Shown here piece by piece: positions 20,901 to 27,128 of a stretch of 31,489 nt of DNA. Location: assembly GCA_023807065.1 (NCBI GenBank), contig JAJJLU010000561.1, positions 1 to 31,489 on the forward strand, read 5' to 3'. The notes beneath the pieces were generated by a model. It saw only the letters and a program-made list of their open reading frames with translations. It was not told the origin of the DNA and did not search any database. Positions within the stretch are counted from its first letter, which is position 1, and every line of letters begins with the position of its first letter. Position numbers and translations under genes: made by a program. Source of the stretch: Isotricha intestinalis (lineage: Eukaryota; Ciliophora; Litostomatea; Vestibuliferida; Isotrichidae).

Positions 20901-21752
20901 AAAGATAATGAAAAGAAAAAAAAGAAGAATAGATCTTTTAAAAATTTAAAAGGATTCATTAAATTTGAAGAAAGAGATAAATTTAAAACATATGATTTTT
21001 TAACAGGAGAAAATAAAACAGAAGAAAAGAATAAAATGAATCAATCTTTTAATAATATAACTGAAGAAAATAAAACAGATGAAAATATAAAACCAAAGAA
21101 ATCTAATGCAATAAAAGAACAAATTTTAGTTGATATAAAGAAGAAAAAGAAATCATATAATAATATAATTGGAATAATTAATGAAGAAAAAAATAAAAGA
21201 GTAGAAAAAATAAATGAGGAAAATAAATATGATGATAATTTTGAATATATTATAAAAAAAGAATTTAACTTTAAAAAGAATAATATTGAAGAAAATAAAA
21301 ATGAAGAAAACCAAGAAAAAGAAAATAATATGAAATCTCCAGAAAAAAAAGTAGAAAAAAGTATTAAAATATTAAAAGTTGAAGAAATTAAACCAAGAGA
21401 AAAAAATAAAAGTGATAAAAAAATAAAAAGAAATCCAATTATTTTAGAGAATGAAACAATTCAAAAGAAAAAAATAGAAGAAACAAAAGAAAAAGAAAAT
21501 TCAGCGAATAAACCAAAAAGAAAGGGTGTTATAATTAATACAAGATTTATAGAAGAAAATATTCCATCTCCAAATATGTTATTAAAAGAAGCACAAAAAG
21601 AATCAAGAATAAAAATTTTAAGAGAAAATATTAAAATTTCAGTATTATTTTGTAAATTACCAGAAAGAGGAGATAAACCAAAAAGAATTAGAAATGTATA
21701 TTCTGAAACCGATATAGATCTTCCTGATGATATAATAAATGAGATAAAATAA
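11994..21752 (+). CDS. Giant 3252-residue Asn-rich protein with 27 IQ-like repeats
   Basis: One uninterrupted 9.8-kb frame ending in TAA. Residues 1 to about 1860 are Asn/Lys/Ser-rich low complexity with early proline clusters (LPPNPPKLLHRLPPKK near 135-150) and a tandem repeat at 1136-1275. A basic, Ser-rich hinge follows (about 1770-1845). Residues 1915-2522 hold 27 consecutive IQ-like units of 22-24 residues, typically I-I-x-I-Q-K-x-[FY]-[RK]-G-x-x-x-R-K. IQ motifs are known helical sites for calmodulin or centrin-like light chains, so this segment probably forms a long rod coated with calcium-binding proteins. A non-repetitive segment at about 2595-2790 (KTFPRPYCEIGLNL, then VDYPWKYELLERL, and a stray IQ near 2732) may be a folded domain. 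The tail is charged, with a distinct end (KISVLFCKLPERGDKPKRI). No motor or calponin domain is present, so it is neither a myosin nor a standard ASPM. A cytoskeletal or basal-body role is a guess. Confidence 0.9.
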   Translation: MNNGIKSRNKNIENQYQNNSPNNKSKDINLNSQIPLFFENPNFSKEKRKLTAYQNFQKLLSPNKEDNNINSKYSDTISSKKTKFESKKNSRVLSQEIIKTDQIPLKLNKKSISHKTFYANSIHNMNEYGLNKINLPPNPPKLLHRLPPKKQDILGSIKQQIDKLKGELSTNENKEKERKNKSNKNLIYVNNYNSSPSFQTYPNFQVENNNLNIDNSRNHINNDDLKDIINEHNENIQNIINNNDNEDLIEIIYRNNNFNFQSTNINKSNDDIKYNFIQNEDSQNIYNSIVNKSNNIKSNIKSNINNNNKLKKNNKDTLEIIYNNILTMKEKINQNKGNSEIIINDIDEKKKERKNKSSHNLIKIDNMNIDSRNNVNANKKNIHNNNKDNYLNTINITNKIPKDYNRINNLKNEENNSYFNYKTGNNIQNNINKVNKNTIQFSNNLINHYINDDVNDNININSNDIKEKNAINDLNFVGKYKNENSGNVIMEPNFILNFEKYKNQKSIINNNSNNNNQKQINDIKPTNQRNKINLKKSDEFNEKKNDNINSDKSNRQILLKEKLKSMSKEIEEINFSPKNNDKTNNNEDKKKREYIQNNNTTKTSVFQNYNKNSNIYDNSNIKNNSKDCKSTNSRDFENIINDLNNEYNIFNDSKNNTKNNTKNEINNQRKNIINNNVRDNIIFDNNNNNHKNIINNNKNIKIDSNNLKLQRDIRNDLETTNDIYSNKNLVTYDKKDLNSQINNNIYNSNNNYTSENKRISNYKLFINYDDENKNIRDSNNRINDNENKIYSNHKYNNNLLNGQNIGEKSRNDNKNEESIQKEVPNERMKKNEKSNVFQSNITVSNLKLNKTLDDNKKLNKNLMTIEIQSRNNMKVNNLNKTENYYKDYKTMNNSVPSNYINDNLNDNYNNYNNNENNEKKNKTNINNNMNVSNNIMKNNSNRNKNDTNLQNDIITNIPQNNNNLYFNNQNMKNNLLPPKSRSKTIKNNSIQTENENNNNKTYSNINMTNSSIQNKNNMDYNNDNITKNTSLNNNMNFNDKSKKNNVSPINNHNINPNNNYMSENTTLINHKKNHKNESISLNSNPNFINNMNLNNNSISNNTNSNVSPINNNNMNYNKSLHLSTFNNTNYNNNSMSNYISPIDNQNLDYSSTSNYISPIDNQNLDYNNKSNINNNNINYNNNTNLNYISPIDNQKLDYNKSPINNKNINYNNSSKLNYISPIDNQQLDYNKSPIHNNNINYNNSSTSNYISPIDNQKMDYNKSPIHNNNINYNNNSIQNNLSQIYNNTNESMNISNFIHNQNMDFKNKEINSNSTTFTKYMNFNNQNMDFSNKINTENLSQNNNNIDFERIKEQNNHRNILINKDISNKKSKDQNNNLNLNGENFNNNEFKNSNNINNINSNLTRNSHKNQNQKKQEKINNEKINLSYNNINPNDNKIIGKNENSRHNNKSQNREHKKQHHHSKPQYNEKKNSEEQTNKNNNSNHQKDNLNDLNNNNIINNKNYNIDNISIKREDNSRYNQNNNKNISIQKNPENNQSKNEKNKTANTNNSNQIHKNRFDENTNNDMNNSRNINDLNNIIRILDKKTPPKLPNKHKKDNSGSYNDSFNKTDSKNKNKIIEKSDNIDDKSIIEKNNNKKQNSNDLKDKDKDKVDKKELKKLNSKEFPRNIIISSKNSDIFQNIFGLNSNNKLSDITSNFNQSNELRTLVKNSDNETKKKSSNNTKIKKDEFPNKESTLPSQNKYSKHLNNDIIYEDEYPKKKVVSKASNLNQILEKKKLNLKNVKKTHKHSKKKDKGSKTVRNHKNKKQRKKSKKNNDDSKSISSNNSSSFMSRSSSSSVDSQKMFIDRFRQDLEKNQLKAINNKNNNNFLKVPNDNLEEVNLDKIRRLSIMLRRVALNVKIDNQPKLKRKYERNVLLIQRHWRQWFRNVYIKKILRIQKIIRGGFVREKINFLKKVIKIQKAFRGHMIRVGIKFLKDIIKIQKIFRGHYIRKRVVVLRKIIRIQNKMKANRTRKRILALRQNTIIIQAFIKGKLFKNYVQKLREKTKIIQRAFKSYLRKKHIIQLRKKCIIIQKIYKGLKTRRSLNDLKRKIIIIQKFGRGFLKRSEIEKIKLYSVKIQKVYKGYFVRKKVNNLINNIYKIQSLYFTNKAYEYGKNVTFIQKIFRGFINRKHMKLFIKNVIFIEKIVKGKLKRNKLNDLRKKTLIIQKIFRMHSKRKNMLDFRKKAIIIQKIFKGIIQRDKLSELKDKCLIIQNRFKGYKMKKYIQNVKNSSILIQSLFRRKIMREKIFNLREKTIQIQKRFRAMLALQKVTNFKALIKIQKNIRGFLISKKVNNYRKSGILIQKIYKAYLIRKKIQKYRNAAIKIETNYKCIKQRKYFINLKKSVFLIQKIYRGFIKRKQINELRKKIKFLQKNIRSLLIQKKIRNLRKKTIIIQSKFREYIKRKKLLDLKAKAIKIQVLYRGHKTLKIKEIKNKILTIQKILKGYKTRKVIKEKKENAIKIQKILRGKVIRKKVNKLREILNNFVAKLSIQTKKENHPKLKEQLQRITKIKKIEETLSLQQNENINIIRERILTANDKLLRLLGKGQTVGIKTFPRPYCEIGLNLKAIKKRVERDNFDIGDVEVCREIDMKYSGKTSQIIVDYPWKYELLERLAKNELKNNESINLEEAKKLYEEVFELKTFLKSKNINSRLKFRKKKLVKTNIKTINDKWGYFTKIYSYEKNHQINKIKLIQKYVLKMLYKIRFKNDREQLNGNIYEFKSIFKRFLVRYARKTVFELFIEEKKKNAEKNKTIGKNLSKFISGNVDNKKNNESIQKGGIKIKPNQNFLKEMFIKNNKEKEKEKEKKKKKSSMNLINILEINTKNNKNEKSKEKIPTKRIIKRNSYILNIENIPKIKIEEVKEKEKNSKKHRRYSSLMNEEDIQMLKIKENLEKEYFDKKLIDDKNEEIKNDEDKEMDSFNDISIAEVKDNEKKKKKNRSFKNLKGFIKFEERDKFKTYDFLTGENKTEEKNKMNQSFNNITEENKTDENIKPKKSNAIKEQILVDIKKKKKSYNNIIGIINEEKNKRVEKINEENKYDDNFEYIIKKEFNFKKNNIEENKNEENQEKENNMKSPEKKVEKSIKILKVEEIKPREKNKSDKKIKRNPIILENETIQKKKIEETKEKENSANKPKRKGVIINTRFIEENIPSPNMLLKEAQKESRIKILRENIKISVLFCKLPERGDKPKRIRNVYSETDIDLPDDIINEIK
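15399..15819 (+). repeat. Coding tandem repeat (NYISPIDNQ unit) in the giant IQ gene
   Basis: Residues 1136-1275 contain five copies of NYISPIDNQ followed by two variable residues and DY. The last three copies continue as NKSPI-x-N-x-NINYNN, giving a full unit of about 31-36 residues. The DNA copies are nearly identical (AATTATATATCTCC followed by TATTGACAATCAA), so this is a coding minisatellite with recent copy-number change. Degenerate NQNMDF copies follow to about 15990. Confidence 0.85.
17736..19559 (+). repeat. Array of 27 IQ-like repeats
   Basis: This encodes residues 1915-2522 of the giant protein, one unit per 22-24 codons. Examples: VIKIQKAFRGHMIRVGIKF (third), CIIIQKIYKGLKTRRSLNDL (eighth), VFLIQKIYRGFIKRKQINEL (twenty-second). 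The IQ pair is intact in most units; units 13 and 21 have IE, unit 23 has LQ, and unit 11 is shortened (YKIQSLYFTN). The DNA of the copies has diverged, so the array is old, unlike the minisatellite upstream. Confidence 0.9.
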
Positions 21753-22269
21753 TGATTAAAAAACAATCAAAATTTGTATATACTATTTTTTATTATTTAT
21801 TTTAAAATTTATAATAAATTTAATCTAATCAAAAATATTTATTCAAAAAATAAAGCTTGTGTTTAAGTAATATTTAATTTTAATTTATTCTTTTTAAAAA
21901 ATATTAGATATACTCTGATCTTGACAAAATAAAATAATAACATATCCTTAAATCTTTGGATAATGATTAATGTAATCATCAAGAAAAATTTCTCTGATAT
22001 CTTAAGAAAAAGTAAAAGTCTATATGAACCATTTTTTGTCTTTTTAAAAACTCATAGAAAAAATCATATTCATTACAGAACTTAATATATATTTTAATTA
22101 TGAAAATACATATATTATTTGAAGGATGATGATTTATTTTATAATATTTTAGCGAATATTTACTTAATATTTTTTTTATGAAATTATTTTACCATATTAT
22201 AAGTTTAATATTTTTATTTTTACTATTTTTCTTTTTAATAAAATATTATATTTAAATAATTGATTATAA
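21753..22269. other. Intergenic region with overlapping coding-like minus-strand frames
   Basis: No RNA gene was recognised. The base composition is less monotonous at 21900-22090 than in other spacers. On the minus strand three overlapping frames are open: 21979..22188 (70 codons, with YDFFYEFLKRQKMVHIDF), about 21863..22050 (with IIIQRFKDMLLFYFVKIRV) and about 21894..22001 (EIFLDDYINHYPKI, a stop, then GYVIILFCQDQSISNIF). A decayed gene with frame breaks is one reading; chance open frames are another. A small perfect inverted repeat, ATGATTA-ATG-TAATCAT, lies at 21963..21979. Confidence 0.35.
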
Positions 22270-23484
22270 ATGCGTAATCAAAAAGATTCTAATTTCAAAG
22301 GATTAAAATATTTTAAAAGCAAAAAATATTTTCTTGTTTTCCGTAAAATTTTTAAAAACATTGAGAATGATGTAAAAATCAAATCATTATTTGAAGTAGA
22401 AAACAAATTAAAAAATGATGATAGTTATCCTTTATTCAATGAAATTTCATCCGAAAATGAATTTAAAGAGAAAAAATGGAAAACAATAACAAATGCGCTA
22501 AATCAAGAAATATATTTAGATTTTTCTTGCAATATAATCAAAACTAAAGAAGAAGCAGAATTTATATTAAGTTACTTGTCATACAGTTATATAAAAAAAT
22601 TTTGTCAAGAAAATTATAATAAATTAAAGCAAATATCAAAAGAAAAGTATATAAGTATTAAATCATTAAAAGATATATATTTAGATTTATGTTCAAAATA
22701 TTTAAATAATAAATCATTAGTGAATCGTTCAAGAAATATAAAATCAAATTTAGAAATAAGAAAAAGTGTATTTACCCAAGAATCGAAAAATGTAAATACA
22801 ATTTCAAATAATAATACAACATCAAATACCAGATATAATAGAGCTTCTTTATTTATAACTGAAAAATTTACTTCTATTATTTGTAAAAGAGATAGTTTTC
22901 ATATTAAACATAAAAGAGCAAGTATATTAGAAAAATATAATGCTATAAATGTTAAAAAAGAAGAAGATAATAAAGAAGGTGAACAAGATAAATTAGAATT
23001 AAATTATTTTAGTAGAAATCAATTACCTGTTGGTCATATTACTAATAAATTTATTGGACCAACAGATGAAAAAAGTATTTTAAGTAAACATAGGAAATTA
23101 TTAATTTCTTTTAAATTAAGACAAAATGCTTTAAATTATTTGAAAGAAAAAAAAATAAATATGAAATTAAAAACGCCTTTAAATCAAGAAAATACTTATC
23201 AAAATAAAACAAATGAAAAAATATCAAAATCGAGTAGAAAAAGTAAAATCAATCATTTAACTTTTCCTTCTTTAAAAAGTTGTGGTTCTTCAAGTTCCTT
23301 TAATTCTAATCATAATAAATTAAAAATAATTAATAATTATCCTGCTACTACAAGAAATAAAATTAATAAATTTATTCCAAGATTTTTTTCAGCTAAAAGA
23401 AGAATTGAAAAAAATAATAAAAATAAAGTTTCTAAAAGTACAACTAAAAATTACTTTTCAAAAATGGATATGTTTTATTACTAA
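22270..23484 (+). CDS. Unknown 404-residue basic protein
   Basis: An intact frame from ATG to TAA with ordinary codon use for this chromosome. No family was recognised. The first 140 residues look folded and helical (FRKIFKNIENDVKIKSLFEV, then EEAEFILSYLSYSYIKKF and KSLKDIYLDLCSKYL). The middle is low complexity. Residues about 255-310 (LPVGHITNKFIGPTDEKS, then HRKLLISFKLRQNALNYL) look conserved rather than disordered. The C-terminus is Ser/Lys/Asn-rich. No signal peptide or membrane span is present. An in-frame stop (TAA) directly precedes the ATG, supporting this start. Confidence 0.8.
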   Translation: MRNQKDSNFKGLKYFKSKKYFLVFRKIFKNIENDVKIKSLFEVENKLKNDDSYPLFNEISSENEFKEKKWKTITNALNQEIYLDFSCNIIKTKEEAEFILSYLSYSYIKKFCQENYNKLKQISKEKYISIKSLKDIYLDLCSKYLNNKSLVNRSRNIKSNLEIRKSVFTQESKNVNTISNNNTTSNTRYNRASLFITEKFTSIICKRDSFHIKHKRASILEKYNAINVKKEEDNKEGEQDKLELNYFSRNQLPVGHITNKFIGPTDEKSILSKHRKLLISFKLRQNALNYLKEKKINMKLKTPLNQENTYQNKTNEKISKSSRKSKINHLTFPSLKSCGSSSSFNSNHNKLKIINNYPATTRNKINKFIPRFFSAKRRIEKNNKNKVSKSTTKNYFSKMDMFYY

Positions 23485-23869
23485 GATAAACAATTTTGTT
23501 GATTTTATTTTTTATTTTTATATATAAAATTATAATAAAAAAAGAAGAAATAAAATTATTTATAAATTGAAAAAAACCTTGAAATAATTTATATTCTTGA
23601 AAATTTCTTCATTTGAATGAAATTTATTTTTTTGTTATATATAATATATCTTCTTTTATTATCAGTAAATTTTGAGAATTGTTTTGAAATTTCTTTATTA
23701 AATTCAATTTAATTATTTAAAATTTAAAATAAAAAAGTACTTTGAAATAAAGATTTATTGTTTTAATTACTTACTAAGATAATAATTAAATACTCTTACA
23801 ATTATTGTTTCTAAAGTAAGATATGGTATTTTCATATTCAGTTTTTATAAATAAAGACTATATTTTATT
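23485..23869. other. Intergenic region between convergent genes, 385 bp
   Basis: The 3' flank shared by the unknown gene on the left and CNOT11 on the right. Its only notable content is the possible small spliced gene on the minus strand at 23589..23835, listed separately. Confidence 0.4.
23589..23835 (-). CDS. Possible two-exon 54-residue gene
   Basis: On the minus strand ATG at 23835 opens MKIPYLTLETIIVRVFNYYL. At 23774 lies an ideal donor, GTAAGT, breaking the frame after one codon base. An acceptor, TTTAATAAAG, ends at 23693 (82-nt intron), and the downstream exon is open in exactly the required phase: ISKQFSKFTDNKRRYIIYN, then KKINFIQMKKFSRI and a TAA at 23589. The result is a basic 54-residue protein with a hydrophobic N-terminal half; it resembles nothing I know. 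Unspliced, the frame would stop after 22 codons. Support is the consensus donor, phase agreement and open second exon; chance is not excluded. It lies just downstream of CNOT11 on the same strand. Confidence 0.35.
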
Positions 23870-25087
23870 TTATTTATTATTATTTTGATTTAATTCGATT
23901 ATTTTTTTATTCAATGAAGCTAATTCTTCCATATTAATTGAATATAAATATTCAATTTCTTTTGGAATATCATTAACTTTTATTATATTATTATCAAGTA
24001 ATTTATTAATAAAATAAGCAATATATCTTCCAAGTTTTGTTTTTTCGTCACTTTTATTTTCATCTTTAAAATTTTCTATAATATGTTTTATATATGAATT
24101 AATAAAAGAAATTGGAAGAGAAGTATTATCAATTATATTACTAATAACCTTCATTGAATTTTGAGTAAATTTATAATTCAAAAAAGTATTAAGATATTCT
24201 TGAAATAAATTACAATTAGAGATTTTTAAAAAAATAGTAGTTGCAAAATTATCATTTTTTTCAATTAATTCCATAAATTTATCAAATGAAAAATTAATCT
24301 CACTTAATATATTAGGATTTTTTTCCAGAATTTCCATAACAAAATCATTTTCTTCTTTACTAATTAATTTATTGTTAAAAGGTTTAAATAAAATAGAAGA
24401 AATAGAATCTTTTTCCTTAGTTAAATTAAAATCATAAATAAAATTATGTTTTAAAGTTGGCATAATCCATAAAGGTTCATCTTCAAAAAAAGGATAATTA
24501 ATATTTGGATAATAACTCATATAATTTGGTTCGAAATAATTCAAAGAAACTTCTATAGGTGTGAGTTGATTTAAATTAAATATTTTATTAGGTTTATTTT
24601 CTTTTTTATCATATATTATTGGTCTCATCCAATCATTAATACTTTTATTTATTTTTTCTGTTTGTTTTTTATAATTATTCCAATAATCTTCTAAATTTGG
24701 AATTATTATATTTTGATTTTTTTCATTGTCTTCTATATAAGTATTTATTGGTGTTTTTGAATATTCTATTTTATTTTGAATGAAATCTATTAAAAATTGC
24801 TGTTCTATTTTATTTTTTGATTCATTTAAACTTTGAAGAACTATTGGAATGAATGGAATTGATTGTAATTTTTCATTTCTATACATGTCATATAAAATGT
24901 AAAATGAAGATAATCTCTGTGATAAATTTAATAAATTGTCTTTTAATAAAAACCATAATGTTACTCCTACTTTAAATTGTTCGGATTTTGAATAAGTTTT
25001 TTGAAATATATTTGAGATATTCTCAAAAGATTTTGTTTCATCTGATATTATATTATAAAGAGTTGTCAACTCACTAGGTGATAACAT
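23870..25087 (-). CDS. CNOT11: CCR4-NOT complex subunit 11 (CNOT11)
   Basis: A 405-residue protein, TAA stop, close to the length of animal CNOT11 without its proline-rich linker. The N-terminal region (residues 1-100) shows the family pattern: LYNIISDETKSFENISNIF, then FKVGVTLWFLLKDNLL, SQRLSSFYILYDMYRNEKL and PFIPIVLQSL. This matches the animal QRLAALYLLWDMYR-type core. The linker includes a Trp and an acidic FFEDEPLWIMP motif, equivalent to the conserved CEDELAWLNP segment. The C-terminal DUF2363 region (about 240-400) contains NDFVMEILEKNPNIL and FMELIEKNDNFATTIFLKI, comparable to LLGELEKDPKLVYHIGL and VENNPLVAIEMLLKL. CNOT11 is known to join CNOT10 at the N-terminus of the CNOT1 scaffold in the cytoplasmic deadenylase complex. 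Codon endings drift from A-rich at the 5' end to T-rich at the 3' end. Confidence 0.85.
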   Translation of the reverse strand: MLSPSELTTLYNIISDETKSFENISNIFQKTYSKSEQFKVGVTLWFLLKDNLLNLSQRLSSFYILYDMYRNEKLQSIPFIPIVLQSLNESKNKIEQQFLIDFIQNKIEYSKTPINTYIEDNEKNQNIIIPNLEDYWNNYKKQTEKINKSINDWMRPIIYDKKENKPNKIFNLNQLTPIEVSLNYFEPNYMSYYPNINYPFFEDEPLWIMPTLKHNFIYDFNLTKEKDSISSILFKPFNNKLISKEENDFVMEILEKNPNILSEINFSFDKFMELIEKNDNFATTIFLKISNCNLFQEYLNTFLNYKFTQNSMKVISNIIDNTSLPISFINSYIKHIIENFKDENKSDEKTKLGRYIAYFINKLLDNNIIKVNDIPKEIEYLYSINMEELASLNKKIIELNQNNNK

Positions 25088-25978
25088 CTTTAATTATATA
25101 TATTTCAAATTTTTATTTAAAAATTATGTATAAAATATTTATTTTTGTTTATAATAATTATAAAAAGAAAATAATTAACAAAAATTGTAAAAATACTTTT
25201 TTTTAAAATAAATTTAAATTAAAAATTTAAACATTATTCACTTAAATTTTAATTATAAAACAATAATCAATTGATAATTTATATTGTTTTAAATGAAAAT
25301 CTTTTTCTTTAGTTTTTTGACTATATTATTGTCATTACAGATTAAATTTATTATTTTTTCAATTAGAATTGTTTCTATAATATCTTGAGTAATTAAATAT
25401 TTTTGAATATCTTCTTTTTTTTAAATGTTTATTAATATATTAAAAAATATAAATGATAATTTTAGAATTTTAAAAATAATTTGTTTTTCATTGAAAAAAA
25501 TTAAAAAGTAAAAACAATTTATGAAATTCAAACAATAATAAAAAAAAGAAAATAATTATTAAAATCGATGTCATTAATTGAAAAACTTAATTGTCCTCAG
25601 AAAAGTGGTATAAATTTGTAATTTTAAGATGAAATATAATTTAAGAGATTTTAAATTTGTAAAATTTATTTATTTTTTATAAACTCTATTATAACAAATA
25701 AATGTGAGATTTGAAATAAAATAATTTATATTGGAATTCACATTAATTTTACTCTATATGAATTCATTTGAAAAATGTTTTTTGATATAAATTTTATTAA
25801 AATGAAACTTAAATTGAGGAAATGAAAGTTTCTTCTTTGAAAATTTATTTTTTCATATTCTTTAATATTAACAAATATTTTAATTAAAAGGAAATTTTCT
25901 ATTTTTGAATTCATAATTGTTTAAATTAAACAAATTTAATTTAATTATTTTTATTTTTGTAAGGATTTGATTTTATAT
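25088..25978. other. Intergenic region, 0.9 kb, with an orphan exon-like stretch
   Basis: A/T-rich spacer between two leftward genes; it should hold the CNOT11 promoter. No RNA gene or repeat was seen. On the minus strand 25289..25420 is open for 43 codons ending in TAA (KKEDIQKYLITQDIIETILI, then EKIINLICNDNNIVKKL), without an ATG and directly after a stop. It looks like an exon or a gene remnant, but I found no convincing partner exon. Confidence 0.4.
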
Positions 25979-27055
25979 CTAATTTCCTTCCATTATTTTT
26001 TTTATAATGTTAAATTTATGTTTTTGATAATTTTGATGATCAATTATAGATTGATTTGTATAAAGTCTTGTATTAATCATTTTTATGTCATTCAATTTTA
26101 AAAATTTTTTATTCCCTCCAATGATTAATTGTTTATTATTTGTTCCAGAATTAATAGTTTTTAAATTATTTTTAAAACTAGTATTCAAAATTAAATCTTT
26201 TTTTTCATTTGAATTACTTTTATCATTATAATTTATACTTATATTTAAACTTTCTTTCATGTTATAATTACTTAAATTTTTTTTTTCTGATTTACTATAA
26301 TTTGTAACTTGAATACCAATATCTTTTAAATTTTTTATTTCATTTTGATTATTTACACCATCTCTTTTAATTTGCCTATTTATAAAACCTTTTTTAAGGC
26401 CTTTATTCTTTGATAAAGAATTAATACTTGTATTAACTGTTAAATTTTTATGCGAAATTTTATATAAAAATTGACTTTCTGTTAATCCATCATATTGACT
26501 ATATTCTTTTCCTTCACTTAAGATTATTTTATCTCTTGAAATTATTGGTCTTTGAATAGTTCTTTCAACATATAAAAAAGGAACATCAGAATAGATTTTT
26601 GCTTCATTTAATTCTGGAAATATTTTATTAAAATTTTCTCTTTTTTTATCTAAAAATATTCTATTATATTTTTTTTTAGGTAATTTTGTCATAAAAATAT
26701 CTTCATTTGAATTTTTTGTTATATTAATGTTTAGTTTTGGAATTATTTCTTTTGATGAAGAAGAAAAATTTGTAATTGTTAAAGGGTTAATTTTTTTGTT
26801 TTTATATATTTTTGATAAAAAAGTTCTTTTATAATAAAGATTATAATTATCATTAAATGGTTCTAGCATATTTGTTTCATAATCAGTAAATCTTATAAAT
26901 TTTAGCTTTTTACTGTCAAAAATTTTTGAATTTTTTATTTCTGTATACCCTTTAAAAATTTTATTTTTAAGAATATTAACTAATTTTTTATTATTGTTTA
27001 GAGAATAAGTTAAATCTCCATATTTGTAATTTTTATCCTTTTTTGAAATTTTCAT
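25979..27055 (-). CDS. Unknown 358-residue protein
   Basis: An intact frame ending in TAG, the only clear gene here using that stop. The family is not recognised. It is basic and Asn/Lys/Ser-rich, with no membrane segment. The stretch at about residues 145-210 (FPELNEAKIYSDVPFLYVER, then TIQRPIISRDKIILSEGKEY and DGLTESQFLYKISHKN) has more varied composition and may be a folded or conserved core. The N-terminal 60 residues (KYGDLTYSLNNNKKL, then FKGYTEIKNSKIFDSKKL) are also less repetitive. The start codon lies only 73 bp from that of the divergent glycogen-binding-domain gene, so the two probably share a promoter. Confidence 0.78.
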   Translation of the reverse strand: MKISKKDKNYKYGDLTYSLNNNKKLVNILKNKIFKGYTEIKNSKIFDSKKLKFIRFTDYETNMLEPFNDNYNLYYKRTFLSKIYKNKKINPLTITNFSSSSKEIIPKLNINITKNSNEDIFMTKLPKKKYNRIFLDKKRENFNKIFPELNEAKIYSDVPFLYVERTIQRPIISRDKIILSEGKEYSQYDGLTESQFLYKISHKNLTVNTSINSLSKNKGLKKGFINRQIKRDGVNNQNEIKNLKDIGIQVTNYSKSEKKNLSNYNMKESLNISINYNDKSNSNEKKDLILNTSFKNNLKTINSGTNNKQLIIGGNKKFLKLNDIKMINTRLYTNQSIIDHQNYQKHKFNIIKKIMEGN

Positions 27056-27128
27056 ATTTATTAAATTTTTTGGAGATAGAATTAAAAGTAGATAAAAAAT
27101 TTTAATTAAAATTTAAATTTATAAAATA
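27056..27128. promoter_or_regulatory. Probable 73-bp bidirectional promoter
   Basis: This is the whole distance between the start codons of two divergent genes. It is A/T-rich (TTTAATTAAAATTTAAATTT near the right end) with a short GGAGATAG patch. Both 5' leaders and any promoter elements must fit here or overlap the coding regions. No known box is identifiable. Confidence 0.5.

Noticed and set aside
21963..22135. Possible C/D-box snoRNA (ATGATGA near 22126, CTGA near 21915 and 21992)
   Set aside because: Boxes are in the wrong order or spacing on the plus strand, and no terminal stem was found.
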